A stretch of DNA of 11,660 nucleotides from an uncultured Collinsella sp. (GCA_900550825.1 URTZ01000048.1:1-11660), one strand, 5' to 3'. Counted from the stretch's first letter, positions 1 to 6,087 are shown. Program-made: numbers and translations. Notes: generated by a model not told the origin, from the sequence alone.

Positions 1-404
1 AGACCAGCAAAGCCAAACACAATGCTCTGCCAGGTGCCGGCCATATTGGCGGCATGGATACCAGCGTAGAAGTTGTCATGGTAATCATCCAGATCCATAC
101 GGGCAGACTGGGCAAAATAGGTATAGGCGTCCTCGTGGCGTCCGATGCGGCTTGCCAGAATACCGAAGATGCAGGTGGAAAGCGAAGAATGATGCAGCGT
201 TACGGTCTGATAGAAGTCGTAATTGCGCAGCAGTTCCTCATCGGCAGGCAACGCCTTCCATGCCAAACCGCAGCCGGCAGCGACCTCCCCGGGCACGGGA
301 ATCGTTCGCCCGGGAAGGCCGCGCTCGATGCACAGGGACTCGCAACCCATGGCGGCCGCCGTGGTGGGAAACGTGATGACAAGCGCCGGGCGCTTCTCCC
401 TCAT
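1..404 (-). CDS. Chimeric partial ORF: DUF3343 N-terminus joined in frame to a GH65 C-terminal fragment
   Basis: An open frame starts at ATG 404-402, 19 bases after the yedF stop, with GGAG 5 bases upstream, and runs off the left edge (134 whole codons seen). Residues 1 to about 50 (ALVITFPTTAAAMGCESLCI, then IPVPGEVAAGCGLAW) match DUF3343, a short family often encoded beside yedF/selD and proposed to carry Se or S; C45 in AGCG is the likely functional residue. From about residue 52 the protein resembles the C-terminal part of GH65 phosphorylases: RNYDFY, then TLHHSSLS (like the T-x-H-x-SS-LS phosphate-binding stretch), ARMDLDDY, IHAANMAGTW and VFGFAG. No frameshift or stop lies between the halves. 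My hand count gives about 53% G+C for 1-240 and 70% for 241-400. The GH65 catalytic region is absent. This is a deletion fusion, a degraded gene or an assembly join. Both family assignments are from memory of the motifs. Confidence 0.7.
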   Translation of the reverse strand, partial: MREKRPALVITFPTTAAAMGCESLCIERGLPGRTIPVPGEVAAGCGLAWKALPADEELLRNYDFYQTVTLHHSSLSTCIFGILASRIGRHEDAYTYFAQSARMDLDDYHDNFYAGIHAANMAGTWQSIVFGFAG

Positions 405-423
405 GGCAACTCCAACCAATACG

Positions 424-1050
424 CTACGGGCGCACGACGCGCACGGCCTGCTCCATCTTCTCCACGATCACATACATGTTGGTGACCTCACCCACTGCGA
501 GCTGGTCCTTAATGCCAAAGTGATCGAGGCAGGTGCCGCAGGTAAGGATCTCGACGCCCTGCTCGGCCAGGCCCTTCAGGTCGTCGAGCACCGGCGAGCC
601 CTCGACGGTGAGCTTGGCGCCGCCGTTGTAGAACAGCATGGTCGCGGGCAGCTCCTCCTGCTGCGTCACAGCAAAGATGAAGGCCTTCATGAGCTTATGG
701 CCCAGCTCGTCGTCGCCGCGGCCCATGCAGTCGGTGTAGACGGAAATGACAAGCTTGCCCTTGCCGGCGCTGGCATCGCAGAAAGCGGCACCATCCTGCT
801 CGGGGTCGGTCACGGCAACGATGCCGGCGGTCGCGACGGTCACGTGCCACTCGGCGTCAGAAACCTTCTCGACCGAGGCCGTGCAGCCCTTCTCCTGCGC
901 CATCTTGGAAATATTCTTGACGGCGGTCTCGTTATCGACCGAGGTCACGACAGCGCCCTCGCCCTCGAGCTGCTTCAGAGCCTTGAGCGTCTTAACGACG
1001 GGCAGCGGGCAGGCATCGCCCATGGCATTGACTTCAATCTTGGTAGACAT
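424..1050 (-). CDS. yedF: YedF-like selenium metabolism protein (TusA domain plus DsrE-like domain)
   Basis: The product is 208 residues. Residues 1-75 form a TusA/SirA-like domain with the GDACPLPVVKT motif; C14 is the expected sulfur- or selenium-carrying cysteine. Residues about 98-208 form a DsrE/DsrF-like domain with YTDCMGRGDDELG and the CGTCLDHFGI motif (C171, C174). This two-domain layout is the one annotated as selenium metabolism protein YedF; it is cytoplasmic and presumed to traffic Se or S. It sits 51 bases after selD and 19 bases before the DUF3343 start, which supports a selenium role. The start at 1050 has AAGGA about 6 bases upstream, and a 7-bp hairpin lies just before that site. 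The biochemical role is not settled for the family. Confidence 0.9.
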   Translation of the reverse strand: MSTKIEVNAMGDACPLPVVKTLKALKQLEGEGAVVTSVDNETAVKNISKMAQEKGCTASVEKVSDAEWHVTVATAGIVAVTDPEQDGAAFCDASAGKGKLVISVYTDCMGRGDDELGHKLMKAFIFAVTQQEELPATMLFYNGGAKLTVEGSPVLDDLKGLAEQGVEILTCGTCLDHFGIKDQLAVGEVTNMYVIVEKMEQAVRVVRP

Positions 1051-1068
1051 AGTTTTCCTTTCGAATGA

Positions 1069-1091
1069 GACCGCCCCAGAACGCGGCGGTC
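1069..1091 (-). other. Intercistronic hairpin selD-yedF
   Basis: In the transcript, GACCGCC and GGCGGTC form a perfect 7-bp stem around a 9-nt loop. The hairpin lies between the selD stop (1102) and the yedF ribosome binding site. It is not followed by a U-run, so it is unlikely to be an intrinsic terminator. An RNA-stability or translation-coupling role is inference. Confidence 0.5.
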
Positions 1092-1101
1092 AAATTAACG
1101 A

Positions 1102-2157
1102 TTACAACGAACGTACAACGCGAACAGCGGGACCGTCCGGCACCGGCTCGCACACGCGACCGACAACGGCGGCGATGCGACCTTCGGCATGCAGGCGGCT
1201 CGCAAGCTCATCCACATCGGCGGCAGACGCCGCAATGAGCAACCCGCCCGAGGTCTGCGGATCGTACAGTGCATCCAACATGCCCGGCTCCAAGTCATCG
1301 TCGGCCGCCACGCGCGGGCCAAAGAAGTCCTGGTTGCGGTAGGCACCCGCCGGGATAATGCCCAGACGCGCCATGTCGAGCACCTGATCAAAGAGCGGCA
1401 CCACCCCGGACGCAAGCTCAATCTGCACGCCCGAACCCTCGGCCATCTCGCATGCATGCCCGATCAGGCCAAAGCCTGTGATATCGGTACAGCCGTGAAG
1501 CTCAAGTCCCTCGGACAGACGAATCGGCGCCTCGTTGAGCGTGCGCATCGAGTCAAACATGGCTGCGGCCTCGTCCTGCTCGATAAGCTCGCCCTTAATG
1601 GACGTGGTGATAATGCCCGAGCCGACCGCTTTGGTCAGCAGCAGGACATCGCCCACGCGCGCGCCGCTGTTGGTGAGCATGCGGTCGAGCGCAACAAATC
1701 CGCTCACGGACAGGCCGTACTTGGGCTCGTCGTCGTTGATGGTGTGGCCACCCGCAATGGAGCAGCCGGCCTCGACGCACTTGTCGGCGCCACCCGCCAA
1801 AATCTGCCCCGCGACCTCAACGCCCAGGCAATTGGGAATACAGAGCAGATTCATGGCATGACTCGGGCGTCCGCCCATGGCGTAAATATCCGACAGCGAG
1901 TTGGCCGCGGCAATCTGGCCAAACAGGAACGGGTCGTCGACCATCGGCGGGAAGAAGTCGATGGACTGTACGAGTCCCAGGTTCTCACCAACACGGAAAA
2001 CACTCGCATCGTCGGAGGTATCGAATCCCACGAGCAGGTTGTCGTTATGCACATTGGGTAAGTCGCCCAGGACCTGGGCGAGGGCTTCAGGAGCCAACTT
2101 AGCGGCTCAACCGCTCGCGGCGGTCATAGACGTGAGCTTAATCTGATCGTCAGCCAT
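1102..2157 (-). CDS. selD: Selenophosphate synthetase SelD with a UGA-encoded selenocysteine at residue 17
   Basis: SelD makes selenophosphate from selenide and ATP, the selenium donor for selenocysteine and other Se uses. I start it at ATG 2157-2155, with AGGAGG 5 bases upstream, giving 351 residues, close to the usual 345-350. The N-terminus reads MADDQIKLTSMTAASG, then UGA (2109-2107), then AAKLAPEALAQVLG. The UGA is codon 17 and the lysine is residue 20, matching catalytic C17 and K20 of E. coli SelD. Later conserved stretches are GFDTSDDASVF, AGGHTINDDEPKYGL, DITGFGLIGHA and DPQTSGGLL. Read conventionally, the gene would start at TTG 2097 and lose the active-site segment. The homology directly after the UGA and the hairpin 25 nt downstream argue for selenocysteine rather than a stop. 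The tRNA-Sec, selA and selB genes are not in the window. Confidence 0.93.
2063..2081 (-). promoter_or_regulatory. Candidate bacterial SECIS element in selD
   Basis: Starting 25 nt after the UGA, the transcript forms TCGCCCAG-GTC-CTGGGCGA, a perfect 8-bp stem with a 3-nt loop. If the last pair opens, the apex reads AGGUC, like the SelB-binding apex of E. coli fdhF. The GU lies 34-35 nt after the UGA, inside the range generally given for bacterial SECIS loops as I recall it. SelB binding is inferred. Confidence 0.7.
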
Positions 2158-2226
2158 CGATACCTCCTCTCATCGTTCAATCATTTCCTCCCAGTATACG
2201 CATGAACGCGCATTACGGTCGACGCA

Positions 2227-2991
2227 TCAGCCGAGTTGCTGCGCGCGAATCGCCGCACCGATGGCACCGGCATAACGGGCCTGGGGCGAGGTGGTCACCG
2301 GTGAGCCCAACAGCACGCCCAGCCGCTCCACAACATAGGCGTTCTCGCACAGGCCGCCAGTCAGGTAGTACGGGGCGCCCGCTGCCTGCCCGGCCATAGT
2401 CGCCACGCGCGACACGACGCTCTCGATCACGCCACGCGCAATGTTCTCGCGCGGCTCGCCGCGACCGATCAGGCTAATGACCTCGCTCTCGGCAAACACC
2501 GTGCACATGCTGCTGATTTTGGTGGGCTCGCCGGAGCGAGCCAACTCTGCCATCTGCTGCTGAGAAATGCCCAAGCGGTCGGCCATGATCTCCAGAAAGC
2601 GCCCCGTACCGGCAGCGCACTTGTCGTTCATGGCGAACTTTGCCACGCGGCCGTTTTTAAGCTGGATGACCTTGGTGTCCTGGCCGCCCACGTCAATCAC
2701 CGTGCCGTGGTCGCCAAACAGGTGCACGGCGCCGGTGCCGTGGCAAGTGATCTCGGTCACAACCTTGTGCGCATAGGGCACGGCGACACGGCCGTAGCCG
2801 GTCGCGATCACGCGCACGTCGTCGGCAGCCACGTCATAGTCGGCTGAAGCGAGCTCGCCGCGCAAGCGCTCGGCCGCATCGACCGACGAATACCCCGTCG
2901 GCATGACGCAGGTCCACGCAATGGCGCCGTCCGTCTCCACCACTGCAGCCTTCGCGGCCGTCGAGCCTATGTCGATACCAATGCCAACCAC
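2227..2991 (-). CDS. ATP-dependent activase of HGD-D/double-cubane reductases (YjiL/HgdC-like, BadF/BcrA family)
   Basis: The product is a 254-residue ASKHA-fold ATPase. MVGIGIDIGSTAAKAAVVE is the phosphate-1 motif, VIDVGGQDTKVI (98-109) the second nucleotide motif and YYLTGGLCEN (208-217) the adenosine motif. C125 (NDKCAAGTG) and C163 (SSMCTVFAESE) match the two cysteines that hold one [4Fe-4S] cluster across the homodimer in the HgdC family. Such proteins couple ATP hydrolysis to injection of a very low-potential electron into a partner dehydratase or double-cubane protein. The start is GTG 2991 with AAGGAGG 5 bases upstream; the nearby ATG at 2996 is out of frame. It follows the YjiM-like gene by 50 bases, its expected partner order, and lies 69 bases before selD. 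The stop is UGA, at the normal family end. Confidence 0.88.
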   Translation of the reverse strand: MVGIGIDIGSTAAKAAVVETDGAIAWTCVMPTGYSSVDAAERLRGELASADYDVAADDVRVIATGYGRVAVPYAHKVVTEITCHGTGAVHLFGDHGTVIDVGGQDTKVIQLKNGRVAKFAMNDKCAAGTGRFLEIMADRLGISQQQMAELARSGEPTKISSMCTVFAESEVISLIGRGEPRENIARGVIESVVSRVATMAGQAAGAPYYLTGGLCENAYVVERLGVLLGSPVTTSPQARYAGAIGAAIRAQQLG

Positions 2992-3005
2992 GGCATCCTC
3001 CTTCT

Positions 3006-3036
3006 ATGCGGCAAAGCAACTATCCCTTTGCCGCAT
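3006..3036 (-). other. Intercistronic hairpin before the activase gene
   Basis: ATGCGGCAAAG and CTTTGCCGCAT form a perfect 11-bp stem with a 9-nt loop. It lies between the reductase stop (3042) and the activase ribosome binding site (AAGGAGG at about 2996-3002), ending only a few bases before it. No U-run follows, so it is probably a stability or translation-control element rather than a terminator. Confidence 0.6.
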
Positions 3037-3041
3037 TTGTC

Positions 3042-4205
3042 CTACAGGGTTTCGATAAAGGCGGCGATGCGGGTCTCGATCTGGCCCATGTCACCGTTGC
3101 TGTAGTCGGTCTCGATCTTCATATACGGAATACCCGCACCCTCGACGGCCTCCTGCATGCGCGCACTCTCAACGTTGAAGGTGTGGCACGCCTGGAGCAC
3201 GCTCTCCACCACGCCATCGACGTGATACTTCTCGCACATGGCCAGCGTGTTTTCCATACGGCCGTCGTTGGGCGTCATGACCGAGCAGTTGATATCCAGG
3301 TAGCGGTCGGCAATGGCGCGCAGGATGTCGGGAGCCTCCGGATCGATCATCATGGCCGCCGTGCGCTCGCCCGAGCAGTCGTCCATGCACACGACCACGC
3401 CGCCGTTGGACTCGATGGTGCGGCCGATTTTGTTGATCACGCCGCCCACCGGGCAGCCGGTAATCAGAATGCGCTTGGCATCCGCCGCAACCGGGCGCTC
3501 GCCCGCGTCGTAGGCCTCGCGCAGCTTGGCGACCTTTTGCTCCAGCTGCTGCGTATAGGCCTCGATATCAAAGCTAAACGTACCGGCAAACATAGTGCTC
3601 ATCAGGTCGACGCCGCTCATGGCCGCCGGCTGGTTGGCCTGCAGCGCAAACATGTCGAGCTGGGCCGCACGCAAGCGGTTGCGGCGGCGCACAGCGGCGC
3701 GCAGGTCATCGTCGGTAATCGTGATGCCGTAGAAGACCTCGAGCTCCTCCTTGAGCAGGCGGCACTCCTCGTACCAGCCCTCGCGCTCGTAGGCGCGATC
3801 GCGACCCTGTGGCAGGTACAGAATGTGCGTGCGCTTGAGCTCGTTAAGTAACTCGTACATCTTTTTCTTGCCGTCGCAGGTGGTCTCGCCGATGATCATG
3901 TCGCTAAAGTACGTAAACGGGCACTTTTGCGAGTAGGCAAAGCCGTACGTCGACTTGATGAGCGGGCAGAGGTTTGCCGGCAGCACCTTCTCGGCCTCAG
4001 GAATCACCTCGTCGGACGTACCACACAGAGCGACACTTGCGGCCCCCGCGGCATCGATAATCTCGAGCGGCGTATAGCTGCACAAAAAGCCGACCAGGCG
4101 ATTACCCGCCTGCTTGTAATCCTTGACGCGAATAAACGCCGCCTTGCGTTGCTCGTTGAACTCCTCAAACGTGCGCGGCAACGGCTGCTCAATATTTTCC
4201 GACAT
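3042..4205 (-). CDS. Double-cubane-cluster-type reductase, HGD-D family, YjiM-like (paralog A)
   Basis: The product is 387 residues, close to E. coli YjiM in length and motifs as I recall them. The family (pfam HGD-D) includes 2-hydroxyacyl-CoA dehydratase subunits and double-cubane cluster proteins, which use electrons from an ATP-driven activase. Visible motifs are FLCSYTPLEI (C42), VALCGTSDE (C61), LPANLCPLIKSTYG (C80), KCPFTYFSD (C95), GETTCDGKKKMYE (C110), ITGCPVGG (C251), CMDDCSG (C273, C277), NCSVMTPND (C307) and VLQACHTF (C340). The TTCDGKKK signature favours the YjiM/double-cubane group over classical dehydratases. The start at ATG 4205 has AAGGAG just upstream. The same frame stays open to 4565 but that extension overlaps paralog B and is spurious. 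The partner activase follows directly. The substrate is unknown; neighbouring selenium genes suggest a link. Confidence 0.85.
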   Translation of the reverse strand: MSENIEQPLPRTFEEFNEQRKAAFIRVKDYKQAGNRLVGFLCSYTPLEIIDAAGAASVALCGTSDEVIPEAEKVLPANLCPLIKSTYGFAYSQKCPFTYFSDMIIGETTCDGKKKMYELLNELKRTHILYLPQGRDRAYEREGWYEECRLLKEELEVFYGITITDDDLRAAVRRRNRLRAAQLDMFALQANQPAAMSGVDLMSTMFAGTFSFDIEAYTQQLEQKVAKLREAYDAGERPVAADAKRILITGCPVGGVINKIGRTIESNGGVVVCMDDCSGERTAAMMIDPEAPDILRAIADRYLDINCSVMTPNDGRMENTLAMCEKYHVDGVVESVLQACHTFNVESARMQEAVEGAGIPYMKIETDYSNGDMGQIETRIAAFIETL

Positions 4206-4243
4206 ATAGCTCCTTAACAAACCTTTTAACCAACCAAGGAAAC

Positions 4244-4343
4244 GGCTTTCCCAGGTGCCCCAGGTTGCCGTGAAAGAGGAGCGCCGCGTATTTTTGTACG
4301 CAAGCGACGGTTTGAACGGCAAGATCGGGTACCTGGGGAAGCC
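4244..4343 (-). ncRNA. Nested hairpin region between the two reductase paralogs
   Basis: The 154-base spacer (4206-4359) between paralogs B and A has three nested inverted repeats. The outer pair is 4331-4343 with 4244-4256 (GGCTTCCCCAGGT against ACCTGGGAAAGCC, 13 positions, 12 Watson-Crick pairs). The middle pair is 4316-4322 with 4265-4271 (TTGCCGT/ACGGCAA, 7 bp). The inner pair is 4297-4301 with 4286-4290 (GCGTA/TACGC, 5 bp, loop CAAAAA). A second ACCTGGGG-type segment at 4258-4265 could compete for the outer arm, which would allow two alternative folds. No coding sequence is apparent. I do not recognise a known RNA family. Confidence 0.45.
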
Positions 4344-4359
4344 GCCGGGACGGATAGCT

Positions 4360-5643
4360 CTAAATAGTTTCCAGGAAGGCCTCGATGCGGGTCTGGAGCT
4401 GACCGGCATCCTCGCCGGCGTAGTCGGTCGTGATGTGCATAAACGGAATGCCGGCCTCCTCGGCGGCCTTCTCCACGGCAAACGATTCCATCTCGTAGAG
4501 CGTGCAGAACTGCAGGGCCACGTCGACGATGCCGTCGGCATGCAGGTCCTTGGCCATCTGGACAATGTCCTTCATACGCTGGTCGTTGGGCGTAAAGACA
4601 GCGCAGTTGATCTTAAAGTAGCGCTCGGCGATGGCGTCGAGCATCTCGTCGACCGTCTCGCCGGACTCGTCGATCAGGTCCTTGTAGTAGCGCGAGCCCG
4701 TGCAGGACTCCTCGCCTACCACAACGCCGCCGGCCTTCTCGATAAGGTTGAACAGTTTCCAGTTGGGCACGGCCATGGGCGTACCGGTGTACAGGATGCG
4801 CTTGGTGCCCTTGGGCGCCACGCCCTCGCCAGCCTCAACGCGCTGCTCGCACTCAGCCGCCATATCGTTAATGGCTCCGGTCAGACGCGGCGTGTCATCC
4901 ATAAAGGCGGCCTGAACGGTCAGCAGGCTGTCGAGACCGCTGATGGGCGCCGGATCGGCAGCGCGGGTCGCAGCCAGACGCTGCAGGGCGCGACGCTTCT
5001 CGTTGACGGCGTGGGTGGCAGCCTTCAGGCGCTCGGGCGTAATCTTGACGCCGCACTCGTCCTCGATCTTGGCGGCAAGCTTTTTAACCTCGGCCTTCCA
5101 GGTCACGAGCGTCGACTCGTCGTGCACGTTGGGGATATCCATGACGTACATGTTCTTTTGCGTGGCAAAGAACTCGTAGGCCTTCTTCTTGCCATCGCAG
5201 GTGTTCTCGCCCACCACCAGATCACTCGACTCAATGTAGGGGCAGACCTCGCCCAGCTTAAAGCCGGCAAAGCTCTTGATGAGCGGACAGGTGTTGCGCG
5301 GCAAGTGCTCCTCGACCTTGTCCGTTGCCCAGTCGGCACCCGAGCACAGGCCCACGGGGATGCCATCGCAGGCAAGCACGATCTCCTCGGGCACGTAGAC
5401 GCAGAACGAACCGACGATCTTGGTGGCCTCGCCGGCCTCCTTCTTGTCGAGCATCTCCTTAATACGGCCGCTGTGGATGTTGGTGGCGACAAAATCCAGG
5501 TAGGACGTAGACTTGGGGCGATTGTTCTGCGTCAGGAACATATCGCCGTACATCTGGCCCACGGCGCCCAGCAGCATGTCGTGGTCGGCAAGATTCATGC
5601 CGAGGCTCTCCCACATCGGATGGAAATCGAATTCTTCAGCCAT
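4360..5643 (-). CDS. Double-cubane-cluster-type reductase, HGD-D family (paralog B, N-terminally extended)
   Basis: The product is 427 residues, a paralog of the next gene with about 40 extra N-terminal residues. Conserved motifs are SFCVYVPEEI (C81), VGLCSGADW (C100), LPRNTCPLIKSFAG (C119), EVCPYIESSD (C134), GENTCDGKKKAYE (C149), EESCTG (C314), KINCAVFTPND (C347) and LQFCTLY (C380). These line up with eight cysteines of paralog A. It differs where A has TGCPVGG: here TGTPMAV, so T288 replaces C251, and A's C273 is also missing. It probably receives electrons from the shared activase, alone or paired with A. The start ATG 5643 has GAGAGGGG about 7 bases upstream. It is the first large gene of its unit and has a long upstream region. 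The catalysed reaction is unknown; a classical 2-hydroxyacyl-CoA dehydratase subunit is a less likely alternative. Confidence 0.83.
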   Translation of the reverse strand: MAEEFDFHPMWESLGMNLADHDMLLGAVGQMYGDMFLTQNNRPKSTSYLDFVATNIHSGRIKEMLDKKEAGEATKIVGSFCVYVPEEIVLACDGIPVGLCSGADWATDKVEEHLPRNTCPLIKSFAGFKLGEVCPYIESSDLVVGENTCDGKKKAYEFFATQKNMYVMDIPNVHDESTLVTWKAEVKKLAAKIEDECGVKITPERLKAATHAVNEKRRALQRLAATRAADPAPISGLDSLLTVQAAFMDDTPRLTGAINDMAAECEQRVEAGEGVAPKGTKRILYTGTPMAVPNWKLFNLIEKAGGVVVGEESCTGSRYYKDLIDESGETVDEMLDAIAERYFKINCAVFTPNDQRMKDIVQMAKDLHADGIVDVALQFCTLYEMESFAVEKAAEEAGIPFMHITTDYAGEDAGQLQTRIEAFLETI

Positions 5644-5688
5644 GACGGTTCCCCTCTCGAACCAAAAATGAATAGCTACGGTATTTCT

Positions 5689-5718
5689 GCACGGTGGGTG
5701 GCGAAAACCCAGCCGTGC
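5689..5718 (-). other. Leader hairpin 46 bases upstream of reductase paralog B
   Basis: GCACGG-C-TGGGT pairs with ACCCA-CCGTGC, an 11-bp stem with one bulged base and a 7-nt loop (TTTCGCC). It is followed by mixed sequence rather than a U-run, so it is not a standard terminator. A role in translation control of paralog B is inference. Confidence 0.45.
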
Positions 5719-5781
5719 TCAAACCCGGAATTTTGGGGAACCCGCTTTGCGGTCGATTATTTAGTTGTGCGTCGTCTCTCC

Positions 5782-5817
5782 CGGAGCCGTGAACATACCT
5801 GCTCATATGCGGCTCCG
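5782..5817 (-). other. Hairpin overlapping the end of the 22-codon leader ORF
   Basis: CGGAGCCG (5817-5810) pairs perfectly with CGGCTCCG (5789-5782), with a possible CATA/TATG inner extension. The first arm is formed by the last codons of the short ORF, so a ribosome finishing that ORF would cover it. This geometry is typical of translation-sensing leaders but is not proof. Confidence 0.4.
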
Positions 5818-5871
5818 AGCCATATACAGGGCGCGCGCGGCAACGCGACGCGAATATGTCTTCTGCAGCAT
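5803..5871 (-). CDS. Possible 22-residue basic leader peptide
   Basis: ATG 5871 to UGA 5803 encodes 22 residues beginning MLQKTYSRRVAARA, with six basic residues and no recognised family. The support is the ribosome binding site: AAAAGGAGGG lies about 8 bases upstream, the strongest in the leader region and otherwise unexplained, since no longer gene uses it. A hairpin overlaps its stop. It may be a leader peptide controlling the reductase/selenium unit, a free small protein, or chance. Codon composition alone is too short to judge. Confidence 0.35.
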   Translation of the reverse strand: MLQKTYSRRVAARALYMARSRI

Positions 5872-5976
5872 CGGCGCGCCCTCCTTTTCTCGTCGAAGGT
5901 AACTATATCAACGGTTGTCGTCAAGACGAACACCGTCGACACGCGTACGACAACGTTGGGATGTGAGCATCTCGCT

Positions 5977-6004
5977 GTCTGATAATTAATTATCAGACTG
6001 ATAA
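5977..6004. promoter_or_regulatory. Palindromic operator-like array upstream of the reductase/selenium unit
   Basis: Positions 5977-5998 form a perfect 22-bp palindrome (GTCTGATAATT and its complement). Its inner part is CTGATAA-TTAA-TTATCAG, and a further CTGATAA at 5998-6004 makes a second overlapping 15-bp palindrome with the middle half-site. Three alternating 7-bp half-sites in an A+T-rich patch, within G+C-rich DNA between two units, are typical of a transcription factor operator. A GATAAT box on the minus strand lies inside it. The regulator is unknown. Confidence 0.6.
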
Positions 6005-6039
6005 GGTTTAGTCATGTAGAAATCGGCGAACGGCGAAGT

Positions 6040-6075
6040 GAAAACAAAGCGGTCGAGGACTACCTCCTCGACCGC
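6040..6075 (-). terminator. Intrinsic terminator after modC
   Basis: Downstream of the modC stop (6088), GCGGTCGAGGA pairs perfectly with TCCTCGACCGC over a 5-nt loop, and the transcript then reads TTTGTTTTC. A strong 11-bp G+C stem followed by a U-rich run is a textbook rho-independent terminator. Confidence 0.85.
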
Positions 6076-6087
6076 ATCGCACCCGCA

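Larger units (their letters stand above)
5644..6039 (-). other. Upstream leader region of the reductase/selenium unit
   Basis: About 400 bases separate the modC terminator from paralog B, with no long gene. In transcription order they hold a palindrome array (5977-6004), weak promoter-like boxes (GATAAT inside the palindrome; TATAGT at 5902-5907, with no good -35), a 22-codon ORF (5871-5803), a hairpin over its stop, a small CCGC/GCGG hairpin (5742-5752) and a stronger hairpin (5689-5718). The layout resembles a regulated leader. No known riboswitch was recognised by eye. Confidence 0.45.

Noticed and set aside
223..1068. Long plus-strand open frame across yedF and the chimera
   Set aside because: It lies antisense to yedF and the DUF3343 frame, shows no recognisable motif, and is the usual antisense openness of G+C-rich genes.
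2193..2198. TATACT as an internal selD promoter -10
   Set aside because: No -35 is recognisable at 16-18 bases, and the 69-base gap with the same strand fits read-through from the activase gene.
2227..2229. UGA at the end of the activase gene as a second selenocysteine codon
   Set aside because: The protein is already complete at family length, the following codons show no conserved extension, and no SECIS-like stem follows.
4206..4565. N-terminal extension of reductase paralog A to 4565
   Set aside because: It would overlap paralog B by about 200 bases, has no homology, and ATG 4205 has its own AAGGAG.
3042..5643. Classical 2-hydroxyglutaryl-CoA dehydratase (HgdAB) assignment for the two paralogs
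   Set aside because: The CDGKKK signature, cysteine pattern and lengths resemble YjiM/double-cubane proteins more, and no CoA-transferase or acyl-CoA dehydrogenase genes are nearby. It is not fully excluded.
5757..5942. 61-codon minus-strand ORF in the leader region
   Set aside because: It has no good ribosome binding site and no family; its frame differs from the 22-codon ORF, which does have a strong site.
4255..5982. 575-codon plus-strand open frame opposite reductase paralog B
   Set aside because: The sequence is His/Leu/Gly-rich with no family motif, and the minus-strand product has full HGD-D motifs.
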